A program made the position numbers and the translations under genes. Below the pieces are notes generated by a model. It ran no database searches, was not told the DNA's origin, and was given only the letters and a program-made list of their open reading frames with translations. 64,000 nucleotides of DNA from Rhyzopertha dominica. Its lineage: Eukaryota > Arthropoda > Insecta > Coleoptera > Bostrichidae. Where the stretch lies: assembly GCA_025024175.1 (NCBI GenBank), contig QCXZ01000041.1:5265786-5329785 (forward strand). The letters are read 5' to 3'. This document shows positions 12,091 through 22,929 of this stretch, piece by piece (the first letter of the stretch is position 1; each line of letters opens with the position of its first letter).

Positions 12091-13030
12091 GAAACTATCG
12101 ATGTAATAAAAGTAGTTTTGAATTTTTCAAACATTTTAACTGTAAATATAAGCTCTGGGATTAATATTGCGTTGATTGGGAGCATGTAATTATCGGCTAT
12201 TTATGTTTTAATTGTCTGTTCGCTTATGTATTTTGATGGATTGTTAAATTTGATTATAGCTCTTACAATGGATGTTGGCAAAGTTTATTCACGTTTTGCA
12301 TCGTGTGGGGCTGATGAAGTAATACGTCGTTTGATTTAAGACATTTTCTTATACACGTATCAATTTTGACGACGTTTCGTCCGAATAATAATATCGAGAT
12401 TATAATCTGTGGAAAATAGTTTCAAGGGTTTAGTAACATCGTTCTCAATTTTGACGATTGATATCTGAGAATCGGTAATTATGCGATTATGTGCATTTGA
12501 GGGACATTATTTTATTATTTGAACAAAATAATTACGCAGAAAAAAAAGTATTGTGGTTTATTGCCTGCATTCAGCTAAACTACGCATTTGTTTAATATGC
12601 TTTCATATTTTTTAGGTTTGTTTGCAATTTGAGAAAATCAAGCTTTTGCTGCAGAGAAATAATTTTGGTAAGGATATTTAATGAATTTTTTAATGAAAAT
12701 TATACGACTACCATTCTACTTACCTTTCACAAAATAAATTAGTTAATTCGATGTTTCAGATTGTATTTGCCAATCTTGTACAAAATCAAATTTAATTCAT
12801 TACAGCTGCTGCTTCAAAAGCATAATCTCTGAATGAACAATCACAGTCTAAATTATCACTTGACTTACTAAATTGATGGAATTTAGAAATCAGATGCATC
12901 AGCTTTTGCAAATTGAATTTTTTTAACCGAACCTGGAGGACCAAAAAGGATATAACACCTATAAATTGGCAGTGATTCTTTACCTAGTGATTAAAGTACT
13001 ATATCTATAGAGTATAAAGCTAAAAGTATA
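12090..13030. other. No gene recognised
   Basis: AT-rich sequence with no supported feature. Confidence 0.35.
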
Positions 13031-16023
13031 CAGGGTGATTCAGGAGGAAGTGACAATATTCACAATTCTGAACAAAACTTGTATCGACTTATACCCTTAG
13101 AAGTTGTAATTGAACAACCACTTTTTCTAAAATATCAAAGTAAGCTAGAAATATTTAGATTTGAAATTCCGGAAATTATCTTAGCTATAGAAGGGCCCTA
13201 TTTCAGACACATTTTCATTTTCTTACATTCACTGAGGGGTAGCAAAGTTAAGGGTAGTTACTCTTTTCTTTCAGTAACTTTTCATCCTTTAGTGTTTTCA
13301 TGGTTCTAACTTAATTTTAGAAATCTATCATTCTTGCACAAAAAAGTTACTCTTTTTGTAGATTGATAAGATTAACCATTTTTGAGATAAACGACATTTT
13401 ATTCGAACATGCTTAAACGGAAATGGGATATTCGAATCACATCATCAAGGCTATGACAAATGAAACAAAGGATATTACTGTTACAATTAAGTAAAATTTA
13501 TTAAGATTCCAGTTTACAGTCAATCAAGCCTAGTGTGCTTACACAAGCTGAATACGTGCCAATATGGTATTTGTGTGTGGTTTTTGTCAACAGAGTGCAT
13601 CAGCTGCTTCTAAAGAATATGGAAAGCATTTTATGGGCCATACCATACACAAATACCATGTCAGCATATTCAGCATGTGTAACTGACTACACATGATTCA
13701 CTGTGAACCAAAATCTGAATAAATTTTACTTAATTGTGAGAGTAATATCATTTGTTTCATTTGTCATAGCCTTGCTGACGGGGTTCAAATATTACCCATT
13801 TTTGTTTAAGCATGTTCGAATAAAATGTCGTTTATCTCGAAAATGGTTAATCTTATCGACATATAAAAAGAGTAACTTTTTTGTGGAAGAAGAATGATAG
13901 ATTTCAAAAATTAGGTCAGAACCGTGCACAGAGAGAACAATTTATTTGGAAGAAAAAAAAATATACTTATGGCAAATAAATTATTTGTTTGTATATGGCG
14001 AAGTAAATGATTTGTTTGTTTCAAACCCTCAAAATTCTTGAAGCGGCTAAAATAACATTTATTTAATATAATATATACAAAGCTTTAAATTAACTTTTGA
14101 AACTATTGAATCAAGAATAAATAAAATAAATAAATAAAGTATTTGTTTCACTAAACAATGAAGATGTTTGGAATAAACATATGATTAAATTTGACTGAAA
14201 CAAATATTTGTTTGGAATCAGAGAAGAGGTAAGTGATTCTCAGCATACCAAATAAATATTTTTTTGCAGTAAAGATATCGATCACTGATTTAGTCCAATG
14301 AAACAGCTATTTCCTGGAATCAAATAATTGTTTGATTGAAAGAATTCATATGCTCAATTCATTATTTCTGTTATTGCAGCAAACTGCATGTGAATTTTAA
14401 TGAAATATATATTTTTTAATTAGATTGTATAAATATTGCATTCAAACAAGCTCTTTAAACATATAAATAAATTGGTTTTAAGTTAAAGAAATAAATTTTG
14501 ATTAACCCACTTCGATATGTCTATGTATTTTATGCAAGTGTATTTCTGCGGCTTCCTGTTTTTTATAGAGTGTATAAAAGTTGTTTCTTGTAATTAAAAA
14601 TGCAATATGTCACTCAATTCATTTCCACAAAACTGTAATTGGTGTAGTAAAAAACATCTGATTTAAATCAGCCTAACCTTGACAAATCCATTGACAAGGT
14701 AAATTTTGCTACTTATATGTGCGAATATAATGCAGAGGGAAAGTATGATATTTATTTTAATTTAAAGGACAATCACGAATCTACAGGTTTCTATAGCGTG
14801 ATAAATGTGTTCCATTTTAATATTACAAATACACTGAATACATAACACATTTGTAATAGTAGTTTGGTACAAATAGGGTATTTCATTGAGCAGACCTACT
14901 AACATTTACCTACTTCAAGATGTAGAGAAACAACGCCGTAATTAACATTCTCACGAATCATAGAAGGTCATTTTGTAACAGAGCTTGCGTTAACGATCAT
15001 GTGCTTGTTGGGATACCTTATTTTTCACATTATATCAAGCAAATACTATATTTAGGCTTTATACTTACTTTTAAAATCTGTGACCATCTTCCTCTTTTGT
15101 TTTACAATTTAATGAAATAAACTGACAATAATAAGAAACAAAAAACGGCGGCTTTTCCTGATTTACCTTGATACATTCTATCGAGTGTCCAACCATGGCT
15201 AAAGAAGCGGAACCCCAAACTTCCACTTTGCTTGTGGCACGCGCAAATTCAAACAATTATTTCTTTGCATCCAAAAACAGATTGTTGCATTAAAGCATTA
15301 TTTATTCTGTTTAAATGCATGTTGTTTGCTGTAACAACAGGTGTGTTTGAGTTGAACATTTAAATAGTTGAATAACAAAAAGAAACACTGATTTAACGAA
15401 AGATATATTTATTACAAACAAGCATTTACTNTTGTTGATATAATTCTTCAAAGCATTTAGTTTAAATATTTGAAATTTTAACTCATTGGAATAAATTGTT
15501 TGACCGTGAAAAATAATATTTTTTAGCTCAAATAATTATTAGGTTACTTGAACTGTTCGATCTCAAATAAATGGTAATATAGTTACAAACTGATATTCTT
15601 CTTACAAATAAAATTTGTTTGTTTGAAAATAAATTTGTTGGGCCTAAAGAAATGTAAGTCAAACAAACTGATTTTATAAATCCAAACAAACAGTTTTATC
15701 TGTGTGTAACCACTAAGGGATCAAAAATTATTGAGTAAAAAGGGTACTAGCCTTAGGTTTTCTACCCCTCACTGAATGTAAGAAAATGAAAATGTGTGAA
15801 ATCAGGGCCTTCTATAGCTAAGAAGATTTCCGAAATTTCAAATTTGAATATTTCTAGATTACTTAGATATTTCAGAAAAAGTGGTTGTTTAATTACAACT
15901 TCTAATGGTTGTATCTTCTGAAATGGAGTGCTTTAGCATATAAGTCAACATGAGTTTTTTTTGTTCAGAATTGTGAATACTACCATTTCCCAAAATATTG
16001 TCACTTTTTCCTGAATCAGCCTG
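13031..16023. mobile_element. TA-flanked foldback (long-TIR) element, mariner-like ends
   Basis: The ends are CAGGGTGATTCAGGA... and ...TCCTGAATCAGCCTG, each flanked by TA (13029-13030 and 16024-16025). The left arm, about 13031-13560, is the inverted copy of the right arm, which is split into about 13645-13926 and 15705-16023 by another insertion. Sequences such as atcttagctatagaagggccc and cgaaaatggttaatcttatc occur in both arms in opposite sense. No transposase is seen, so it looks non-autonomous. The terminal CAGGGTGATTCA is shared with the mariner-type element at 34349. Confidence 0.75.
13927..15704. mobile_element. 1.8-kb element inserted in the foldback arm
   Basis: It splits the right arm of the surrounding foldback element, which supplies the pre-insertion sequence. 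The ends are CACAGA...TCTGTG with looser similarity inward. The interior has many short palindromic aaacaaat/atttgttt motifs near both ends, a subterminal-repeat pattern seen in some DNA transposons. No transposase-like frame was found. The target duplication is unclear (a TG or GTG at the edges). One N lies inside. Confidence 0.6.
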
Positions 16024-18529
16024 TATGTAGGTATCCAAAAGTACATTATGAAATTTCAGGTACTAAGTGCAATTTATTAGCACCTAGAGATTGTGTCCAT
16101 TTATCTCTCCTAATTAGAAACGTGAGTATTTGTGAAAAAAGGAACTTCTCAGGTTTGTAATTTTCGCTGAATCTCTGATGTAAATCATGTCACTGTCTGT
16201 GGTTGGTTTCGGATTGTAATCAATGTAATCTTGATTGCTGCTCCGTGCCTGCACCGCACTGATGAGCCGCAACACGGCGAAACAGGGCATGATGTGTTCG
16301 TTTCAACTCAAGACATATATGATAAACATGAGCTGACATGATTGGTCTGGGAATCACCTCAAGATGACATAACTTACCAAGATGAATTTTCTAATTAGTA
16401 GCCGTAAAAATATTAATTGTTTAGCCATGCGGGACTCTATACTTGATATACCATATTTTAAGCTACATAATCTGAATCGACCTTAAATTCAAAAAGCACT
16501 TAAAAGATAAATGTAACTTGTAAAATAGTACCTTTGAATGTAGAATGCTAAATAAGATAAATAATCACAGGTATTATCTAGATTAGTTATCTACTTTTCA
16601 TAAATTTCAATTCTACAAAAATTGTAATCCACAATTGTTATTTTTAAATCACCAAAATCATGATTACCAAATCTATTTGCTAAAGTTTGAAATTGCTTCA
16701 TCTTCAAGCGCCATCCAGAATGAATAAAATGGTTATCTTACCTGACACCGAAAAATAAAAAGTTTATAGCTTTTTGATAGAAAAGGACTGTACTGTTCAT
16801 TAATAAGACTTGGACATTCCATATTGAAATTCAAGATACAACAAGAAAATCATGCAACTTTATGAAATTTTTTAGAATATCTGAAGAGCTTGGGACAGTG
16901 ATTAAGCACGTTATTTACTAAATGTACGATCAGGTTCCAACAACATAAGTGTAAGACAAAAACTTTCGCAGTTGGGTTATGAAATTAATTATTGTGAAGA
17001 GTTGTTTAGATAATAGTTGAGTGTCAGTTTCACTTATAGTAGTCTATTAGTAATTATGGAAACTGCAAGACTGAAAAAACTGAAGTAGGATTATATAACT
17101 AAAACAAGAAAGTATCGTGAAAAAATTGATAAGTGAAGGTGAAGGGTGGGTTTTTGGGTTATAGATAGCACTCGATACTTGAACATGATTGTAAGCAGAC
17201 GGTACTTGTGTTTGAACTGAAAACGCCGTATTTCCCCTTTAAAAGTACACTCGTTGTAGGACGTTCTAATCAAAACGAAGTCTTTGGAATAATTAATTTG
17301 TTTCAAAATGTGATATTTTACTTAAAAAAAGATGGAATCTAATGTATTGGTATCTATAAGCAGTACGGGAAGCAGAAAGAGGATAAAGGGGAAGCTAAAA
17401 GGTAAAAACAAATGGCTTTGAGGTAAAAGTAGTTATAAGTTAGATCAAAATTAGAGTTCTTCTTTTTCGCTATTATAGATATTCAAACCAGTTTCCTGAT
17501 TTAGTAAATCGGATGGTAAATATCTGAAGAACCGGACATCCAGTTATCTGATTACAATTTGGAGCTTTAATTCTGAGATTAAGAAGTTTCATTTATTAAA
17601 TTTGAATCAAAGCGCATTTTTAATTTTGATTTCTTCCACTTTTTGGATAGCCAACTTGTTCAATATTTCTACTTGTAACCTAAACCTGACCATAGTGGTT
17701 GCAATAACATAACTTGCTCAAAAATTCGGTTTTAAAATAACATTTTCAAGCTAATGTAAAAATTTCTCATTTTTTGACTTTTTAATAATTTTCAAATACT
17801 GTGTTTTGATTTGGAACTCCTCATATATTCTCTCTCTCCATTCTACAAAGAAAGACGGAAACAGAGAATCACAATTCTTTCACATCTTACTGCTGGGTTA
17901 TGAAATTTTACTTCACGTAAAATCGTAGTGTGATTTAAAAATATCGATGCACAGCATTACCTATGCATTACCCACACTTAATATTTTATTATTTTATTGT
18001 AAAATTATTGTTAAATTTACTTAAGTCTTTTGTCTTGTTTTTAAAATATATACAAAATTTTTGATTATAAATATCACCCCACATAATATTTAAGCATTAT
18101 TTTCAACAAACAGATTATGGGCTTGGTACTCCTACTTTACAGATGTATTTTTGGACAGCAATTGATTTGATATAATATATTTCAAATTTCGAGAATACAA
18201 TTCACAATACCACATTACGCCCATTCGTTTGATCATTTTAAGTGATTCTGGTGAGCACCGCAGTTGCTCTTGCTACCTCTCCAATATAGTGGATCACTTC
18301 AATTACATTGACACACTAAACACTCTTTTTTTTCAAAGGAATACTAGTATTGTGACTATTGTGAGTCCTCTCCAGAGTGCCCCTTCGGATTTTAGAGTGT
18401 CCACCCACATTTGGAAATCTGGCAACGCCACTGCATGACACAAAGTTACCGCTGGTTAGTGATTGTGGGTACATATAAACAAGCCGTGTATTAAATTAAA
18501 TAAAGTTAACTTTGCTTTCAAAACATTGA
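16024..18529. other. Gene-poor AT-rich stretch
   Basis: Apart from the hammerhead-like core at 16259-16282, I see no supported feature. A short segment ending caacgccactg at about 18435 resembles the end of a hAT-type element but has no visible partner. Confidence 0.35.
16246..16289 (+). ncRNA. Hammerhead-ribozyme-like motif
   Basis: CTGATGA (16259-16265) is followed by a 4-bp stem GCCG/CGGC with loop CAACA and then GAAA (16279-16282). This is the complete conserved core and stem II of a hammerhead ribozyme. A weak stem III could form between TGCCTG (16246-16251) and CAGGGCA (16283-16289), but the expected NUH cleavage triplet reads GCA and stem I would be very short. I therefore regard it as a relic or partial motif, probably left by a retroelement. 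Confidence 0.4.
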
Positions 18530-18725
18530 TCAAGTATATGGATATTGAGACTCTTAGAATAATATGTTGTGCTAACTTTGAATCCCTGTTGCGCTATGGA
18601 GTTATTTTTTAAGGTAAAAGCAACAATGTGCATAAAGTATTTGTAATTCAAAAAAGAACCATCAGATTTATTAACAGATTAAAATATTCTGAATCTTGCA
18701 GAGGGCAATTCAGGGGTCTTAACAT
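18530..18725 (+). pseudogene. Non-LTR reverse transcriptase C-terminal fragment
   Basis: The frame reads YMDIETLRIICCANFESLLRYG, interrupted by one stop, then KVFVIQKRTIRFINRLKYS and ESCRGQF. This is the region just after the RT domain in Jockey/CR1-type elements. It abuts a second element whose endonuclease-RT linker follows. Confidence 0.65.
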
Positions 18726-19842
18726 TAACTAAGTCCACTGAGGCTTTTAAAAACATTGATGATAGGAGATTAATTGACTTAGCTAATATAGAAAATTGGA
18801 AGGAAATTAGAAAACAAACTGATNTNAATGATGCAACATTTTTACTGATTATGAAAATAAAGAATATAGTAGAAAAAAGCCACTTATCAAACAAAACATA
18901 AGAATGCTCCTAGGATATCTTGGATAACAAAGGATCTTGTAAAACAAATCAATATAAAGCAGAAATTATACATTAAATATAGAAAAAAAAAACAGCAGAA
19001 TGATAACTTAAAAAATGCATGCAAGCAACACACCAAAGAGCTATAAATAAGTTATTAAAAAAAGCTAAGCAAGATTATGAAAGTAATAAAGTTCAAGGTT
19101 TGCAAAGTGACTCAAAAAACTCTGCACATATGTAAATGATAAACTGGGCAAAAGGATTAGGCACAATTTGAAGCAGATTATTTGACGACAATCGACTGTA
19201 CGTTAGATGTAAAGGGGGAAAAAGAGATGTCCAATTATTTAAATAAATACTTTTGTTAAATAGGGAAAATACAATTACAGCATATAGAAATTATAAATCA
19301 TTAGGCCTAGGTGGAGAGAATAAAGCCATAAAAATAAACAGAAACACAATTTTTCTTAAGCCAACCGATACTTTTGAGGTTGCTAAAATTATACATTCTT
19401 TAAAAAATAAGGCAGGAGTGGTGGACAACATTCACACAAGTATAATTAAAATGTTAATTGTTAATTGAAAAAGGCGTATGCCCGGACCACTTTAAGATGG
19501 CAGTAGTGATTCACAAAGCAGGAGAAAAAACCTACCAAGTAATTACAGACCTATATCACTTATATCGAACTTCGCAAAAATATTTGAAAAGCTGACGTAC
19601 ACAAGACTAATAAAATTTCTCAACAAAAATAGTATTATATCTGAATTGCAGTATGGGTTTAGGAAAGGCCTAGAAACTAAAGATGCAATAGCAAAATTGA
19701 CAGAAATTATATGGAAAAAGTAGGACCAGAGTGAACCTATTGCAGCAGTCTTTTTGGACTTGACTAAAGCTTTCGACACTGTGGACCATGGAAAATTAAT
19801 TGAGAAGAGAGAATAGTGTTGGAATTAGAGGTTTTAAATAAT
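18726..19842 (+). pseudogene. Non-LTR retrotransposon, RT N-terminal half (element A, left part)
   Basis: A linker region (STEAFKNIDDRRLIDLANI; PRISWITKDLVKQINIKQK) is followed by RT motifs in broken frames: SNYRPISLISNFAKIFEKL, ISELQYGFRKG and AAVFLDLTKAFDTVDHGKL. It stops abruptly after a GIRGFK-like sequence near 19840, where an opposite-strand element begins. The continuation of the same RT appears at about 22567. Stops and frameshifts make it inactive. Confidence 0.75.
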
Positions 19843-22565
19843 AATGTTTATTAGCAATTTGTGATGTACATTTGTATAGTATAAATAACAAGTATATTAT
19901 ACTAGAACAGATCTGCACAAACATGCTAATGATGTGAAGTTCGGTTCTTCCAAATTAAAAGCCTCGTTCTTCTACTCCACATCTACAAAATCATTTCCCC
20001 GCAATACATTGCTGCCGATTCACAGCACATAAGGAAACCCAAAACAAAGCCACATTCTTTAGGTACAAAAGAAAAAACAAACAATACTACATATTACGAT
20101 TTGTGTGCTAGACCATCTAAACCTTAGTAGTATATGTACATCAGATTACCAGGCCACTCTTCAGAATGCTACGTTTAAGATATTTTTTAAATGTCATTAG
20201 AGGTAAAGCTCTAATGCCCACTGGAATACGATTTTAATTTGACATATCTTATAGCTAAAACTGCTCTGGAACAGAGCAGTTTGATGATGTGGCACTGTTA
20301 GATATTGCTTATGTCTGATATTCAAGTTGTGGATATCTGTGCGAAAGCAAATTTTATGGTGTAGGTACTGGGGTGCTTTATACAGTAAAATTTTGTGATA
20401 CATAGATGCACTCTGAGGAAACATGCTCTGTTTAACTGAAAGCCAGTTCATCTAAGAATATCAGCCTAAAATATGCTGGTGCTTCTTTAAATGTAATGCA
20501 AAACGCAAGCATGAGTTTTGAAGGCGCTGAAGTCTGTTCATGTTATGTTATGTTAAAAACGGTCCAAAGACAGCACCACAATATTTTAAATGTGACAGCA
20601 CCAGAGATTCACATAATGTTCTTCTTATGTTAGAATTTAATAAGTCTTTACTTTTATATATTTGCTTTGAGCTCGAGAACCCAGATTTTATTACATTATT
20701 GACATGATATTTAAATTTTAAATCAGTATCAACAGCAAGTTTATTGTGACGCAACCACCCACAAAAATGCATCAGATCTTCAATTGCTTGCTGTTGTAGA
20801 TCTTTCTCTGTTTTCCCTGAGTATACCAATGTAATATCATCAGCATACATGAAATATCTTGCCTGGAGATTGGCAAACTTCAAAGAATGAACATATAACA
20901 GATACAGAATTGGCCCGAGCACTGATCCTTGGGGAACTCTACTGTTCATTGTTGCAATAGTACTTTGTTTTCTATTTATCACAGTGTAGAAGCATCTGCC
21001 AAACAGATACGACTTAAGCAGTTCATACGCAACTCCACGAATTCCCATTCCATATAATTTATCTAACAGGGCATCCAAATCCACTGTGTCAAATGCCTTT
21101 TGAAGGTCTATAAAAACTACTGCTATTATTTTATTTTCATCCAGTTTACTTGCTATAAGTTCTGTTAGATCTGTTGCCGCGCACTCTGTACTGCTTCCCT
21201 CCTGGAAGCCATACTGGTAGGAGTCAAAACTAAAATTACTTTTAAGTGTTTTACTAATCTAGTTTTTATTATTTTTTCTAAAATTTTACTGAATATACTT
21301 AGCAGAGTAATTGGTCGATAATTATCAACTTCATCTCTTTGCCCCTTTTTATGTATTGCTGTTATTCATTCTTTTTTTAAAACTTCTGGAAAATTTCCAT
21401 TTGTTAACACTTTATTGCACATTTGAGTCATCATCATCATCGTACATCCCTAATAAGTCTTTTTTTGTTATTCCATCATCTCCTGGAGAACTATTGCTTT
21501 TGATGTTATTTATTGCTTTTAGAATTTCCCCACTGTCTGTGGGCCATAAAAAAATGGACGGTGCGTTATTTTCTTCCAAATAGTGTGTTACTTGTCCTTG
21601 TACTATAGTGTTTTTTTTTATTTGCCACTTTTTGTCCAATTTCTGTAAAGTATTTATTGAAAACTTCTGCAATGTCTTGACTGTCCTCTATAGCTTTTCC
21701 ATCTTCCCTTAATTGACTCACTGTGGCCTTATTAGTTATTACTTTCCTCTGCAATAATTGATTAAACACAGTTTCCTTGTATCAGAGCCGGCTTTGTTGA
21801 GGTCCATTTTTTCTTTAATGCCGTTCCTAAATTATTTACTGCATTTCGTGCAATTTTGTGGTTATTCCATGTTATCACTGTAGGGTTATTTTTATAATGC
21901 TTGTATAGATGATCCCTCTCTTTCGCTTTTTTTAAATAGTTTGTTGTGATCCGATATACAATTCCTGCCATCCGGTAGACCTTTTCTATTGTGCTTTGTT
22001 TCTTACATTCCACTATCATGCCTATTAACTTTTTAAAATCAAATTCATAGGTATCAATTTATATCCAACTTGCTTAGAATTTTTTTTACATTTTCTGCAG
22101 CCTTAAAATCTCTTTTAAAGCCTGTTGTTGTTTTTTTTTCTTTCCTTTGTCTCTTCCTTAAAAGCCTTTTTTCGTAGTATATCAACTTCCTTTTCCAGCT
22201 CTGATACCTTATGTTGCAAATGGGATTGTTCCTTCTTTAACAACTTATTCTCTTTCATAAGATGTTTAATAGTTTTTGAAATTCTTCCGTCATGTTACCA
22301 TTAAAAGTTATTGCCGCTTCCATATCCACAAACTTTCTATTTAATGTAAGCAGAATATCACGGGTTAGGATTATTAATTGATTCATCACCCGATTCCTCA
22401 GAGACACTTTCTTCAGGCCCTGAACAACCACTGCATACCCATTTTTCTTCAGTTTTTCTTTTTTCAAAAGCTAAGTACTGCTCATCAGTAAGCCCTGTGC
22501 AACGNTTGTGGTACCATCCTCCACATGGACCCCCACATTGCAGGCTGTATTGTGTTTTTGTTTAA
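19843..22565 (-). mobile_element. Non-LTR retrotransposon inserted in element A (element B)
   Basis: On the - strand, 5' to 3', I read: part of a PHD-type zinc finger (LQCGGPCGGWYH.RCTGLTDEQ, 22490-22555), a coiled-coil-rich stretch, a broken endonuclease-RT linker, and an RT domain (VVFIDLQKAFDTVD; VPQGSVLGPILYLLYVHSL; FMYADDITLVYSG). Then comes a 3' UTR of about 0.7 kb ending with AATAAA and a short ATT-rich tail near 19845. A PHD finger in ORF1 is known from some CR1/Jockey-type elements. The endonuclease domain is not seen, so the copy is internally deleted as well as 5' truncated. The edges are approximate. Confidence 0.75.
20548..21180 (-). pseudogene. Reverse transcriptase core of element B
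   Basis: This is the best preserved part of element B. It is open from about 21084 down to 20548, with FDTVDLDALLDKLYGMGIRG, QGSVLGPILYLLY, the catalytic YADD box and the thumb region (LVLSHLKYCGAVFGPF). The upstream part (AVVFIDLQKAFD, 21085-21180) is in the same frame. Jockey/CR1-like. A full ORF2 is not present. Confidence 0.8.
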
Positions 22566-22566
22566 C

Positions 22567-22800
22567 TCTAAGTTTATTANGAAATTATTTAGACAAAAGA
22601 GAACAATTAGTAAGGTTGAATGATGAAAAAAGCACATATTACAGAAATGAAACAGGAGTACCACAAGGGACTATTTTAGGACCACTGCTTTTTGTTATAT
22701 ACATCAATGATTTGTTGGAAGCTTTAAAGAAGCTCTCTTATGCAGATGACACTGTAATTATATGTGGGGGCAGAACATGGGATGATGTTTTACTTAAGGT
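22567..22800 (+). pseudogene. Non-LTR RT fragment (element A, right part)
   Basis: It reads NYLDKREQLVRLNDEKSTYY, then GVPQGTILGPLLFVIYINDL and YADDTVIICGG. This is the RT segment that should follow the end of the piece at 18726-19842 in the same orientation, so the two are one element split by element B. It degenerates after about 22800. Confidence 0.75.
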
Positions 22801-22929
22801 GGTTGTATACATTTTCAAAGAATTTGACTACATATACCTATTACTCGTAGATATTGATATTTTTCATCGAGTAATAGAACAAAAGATAATTAACTTACTT
22901 AGTACTAAAAAATGCATTTGAAATTGAGA

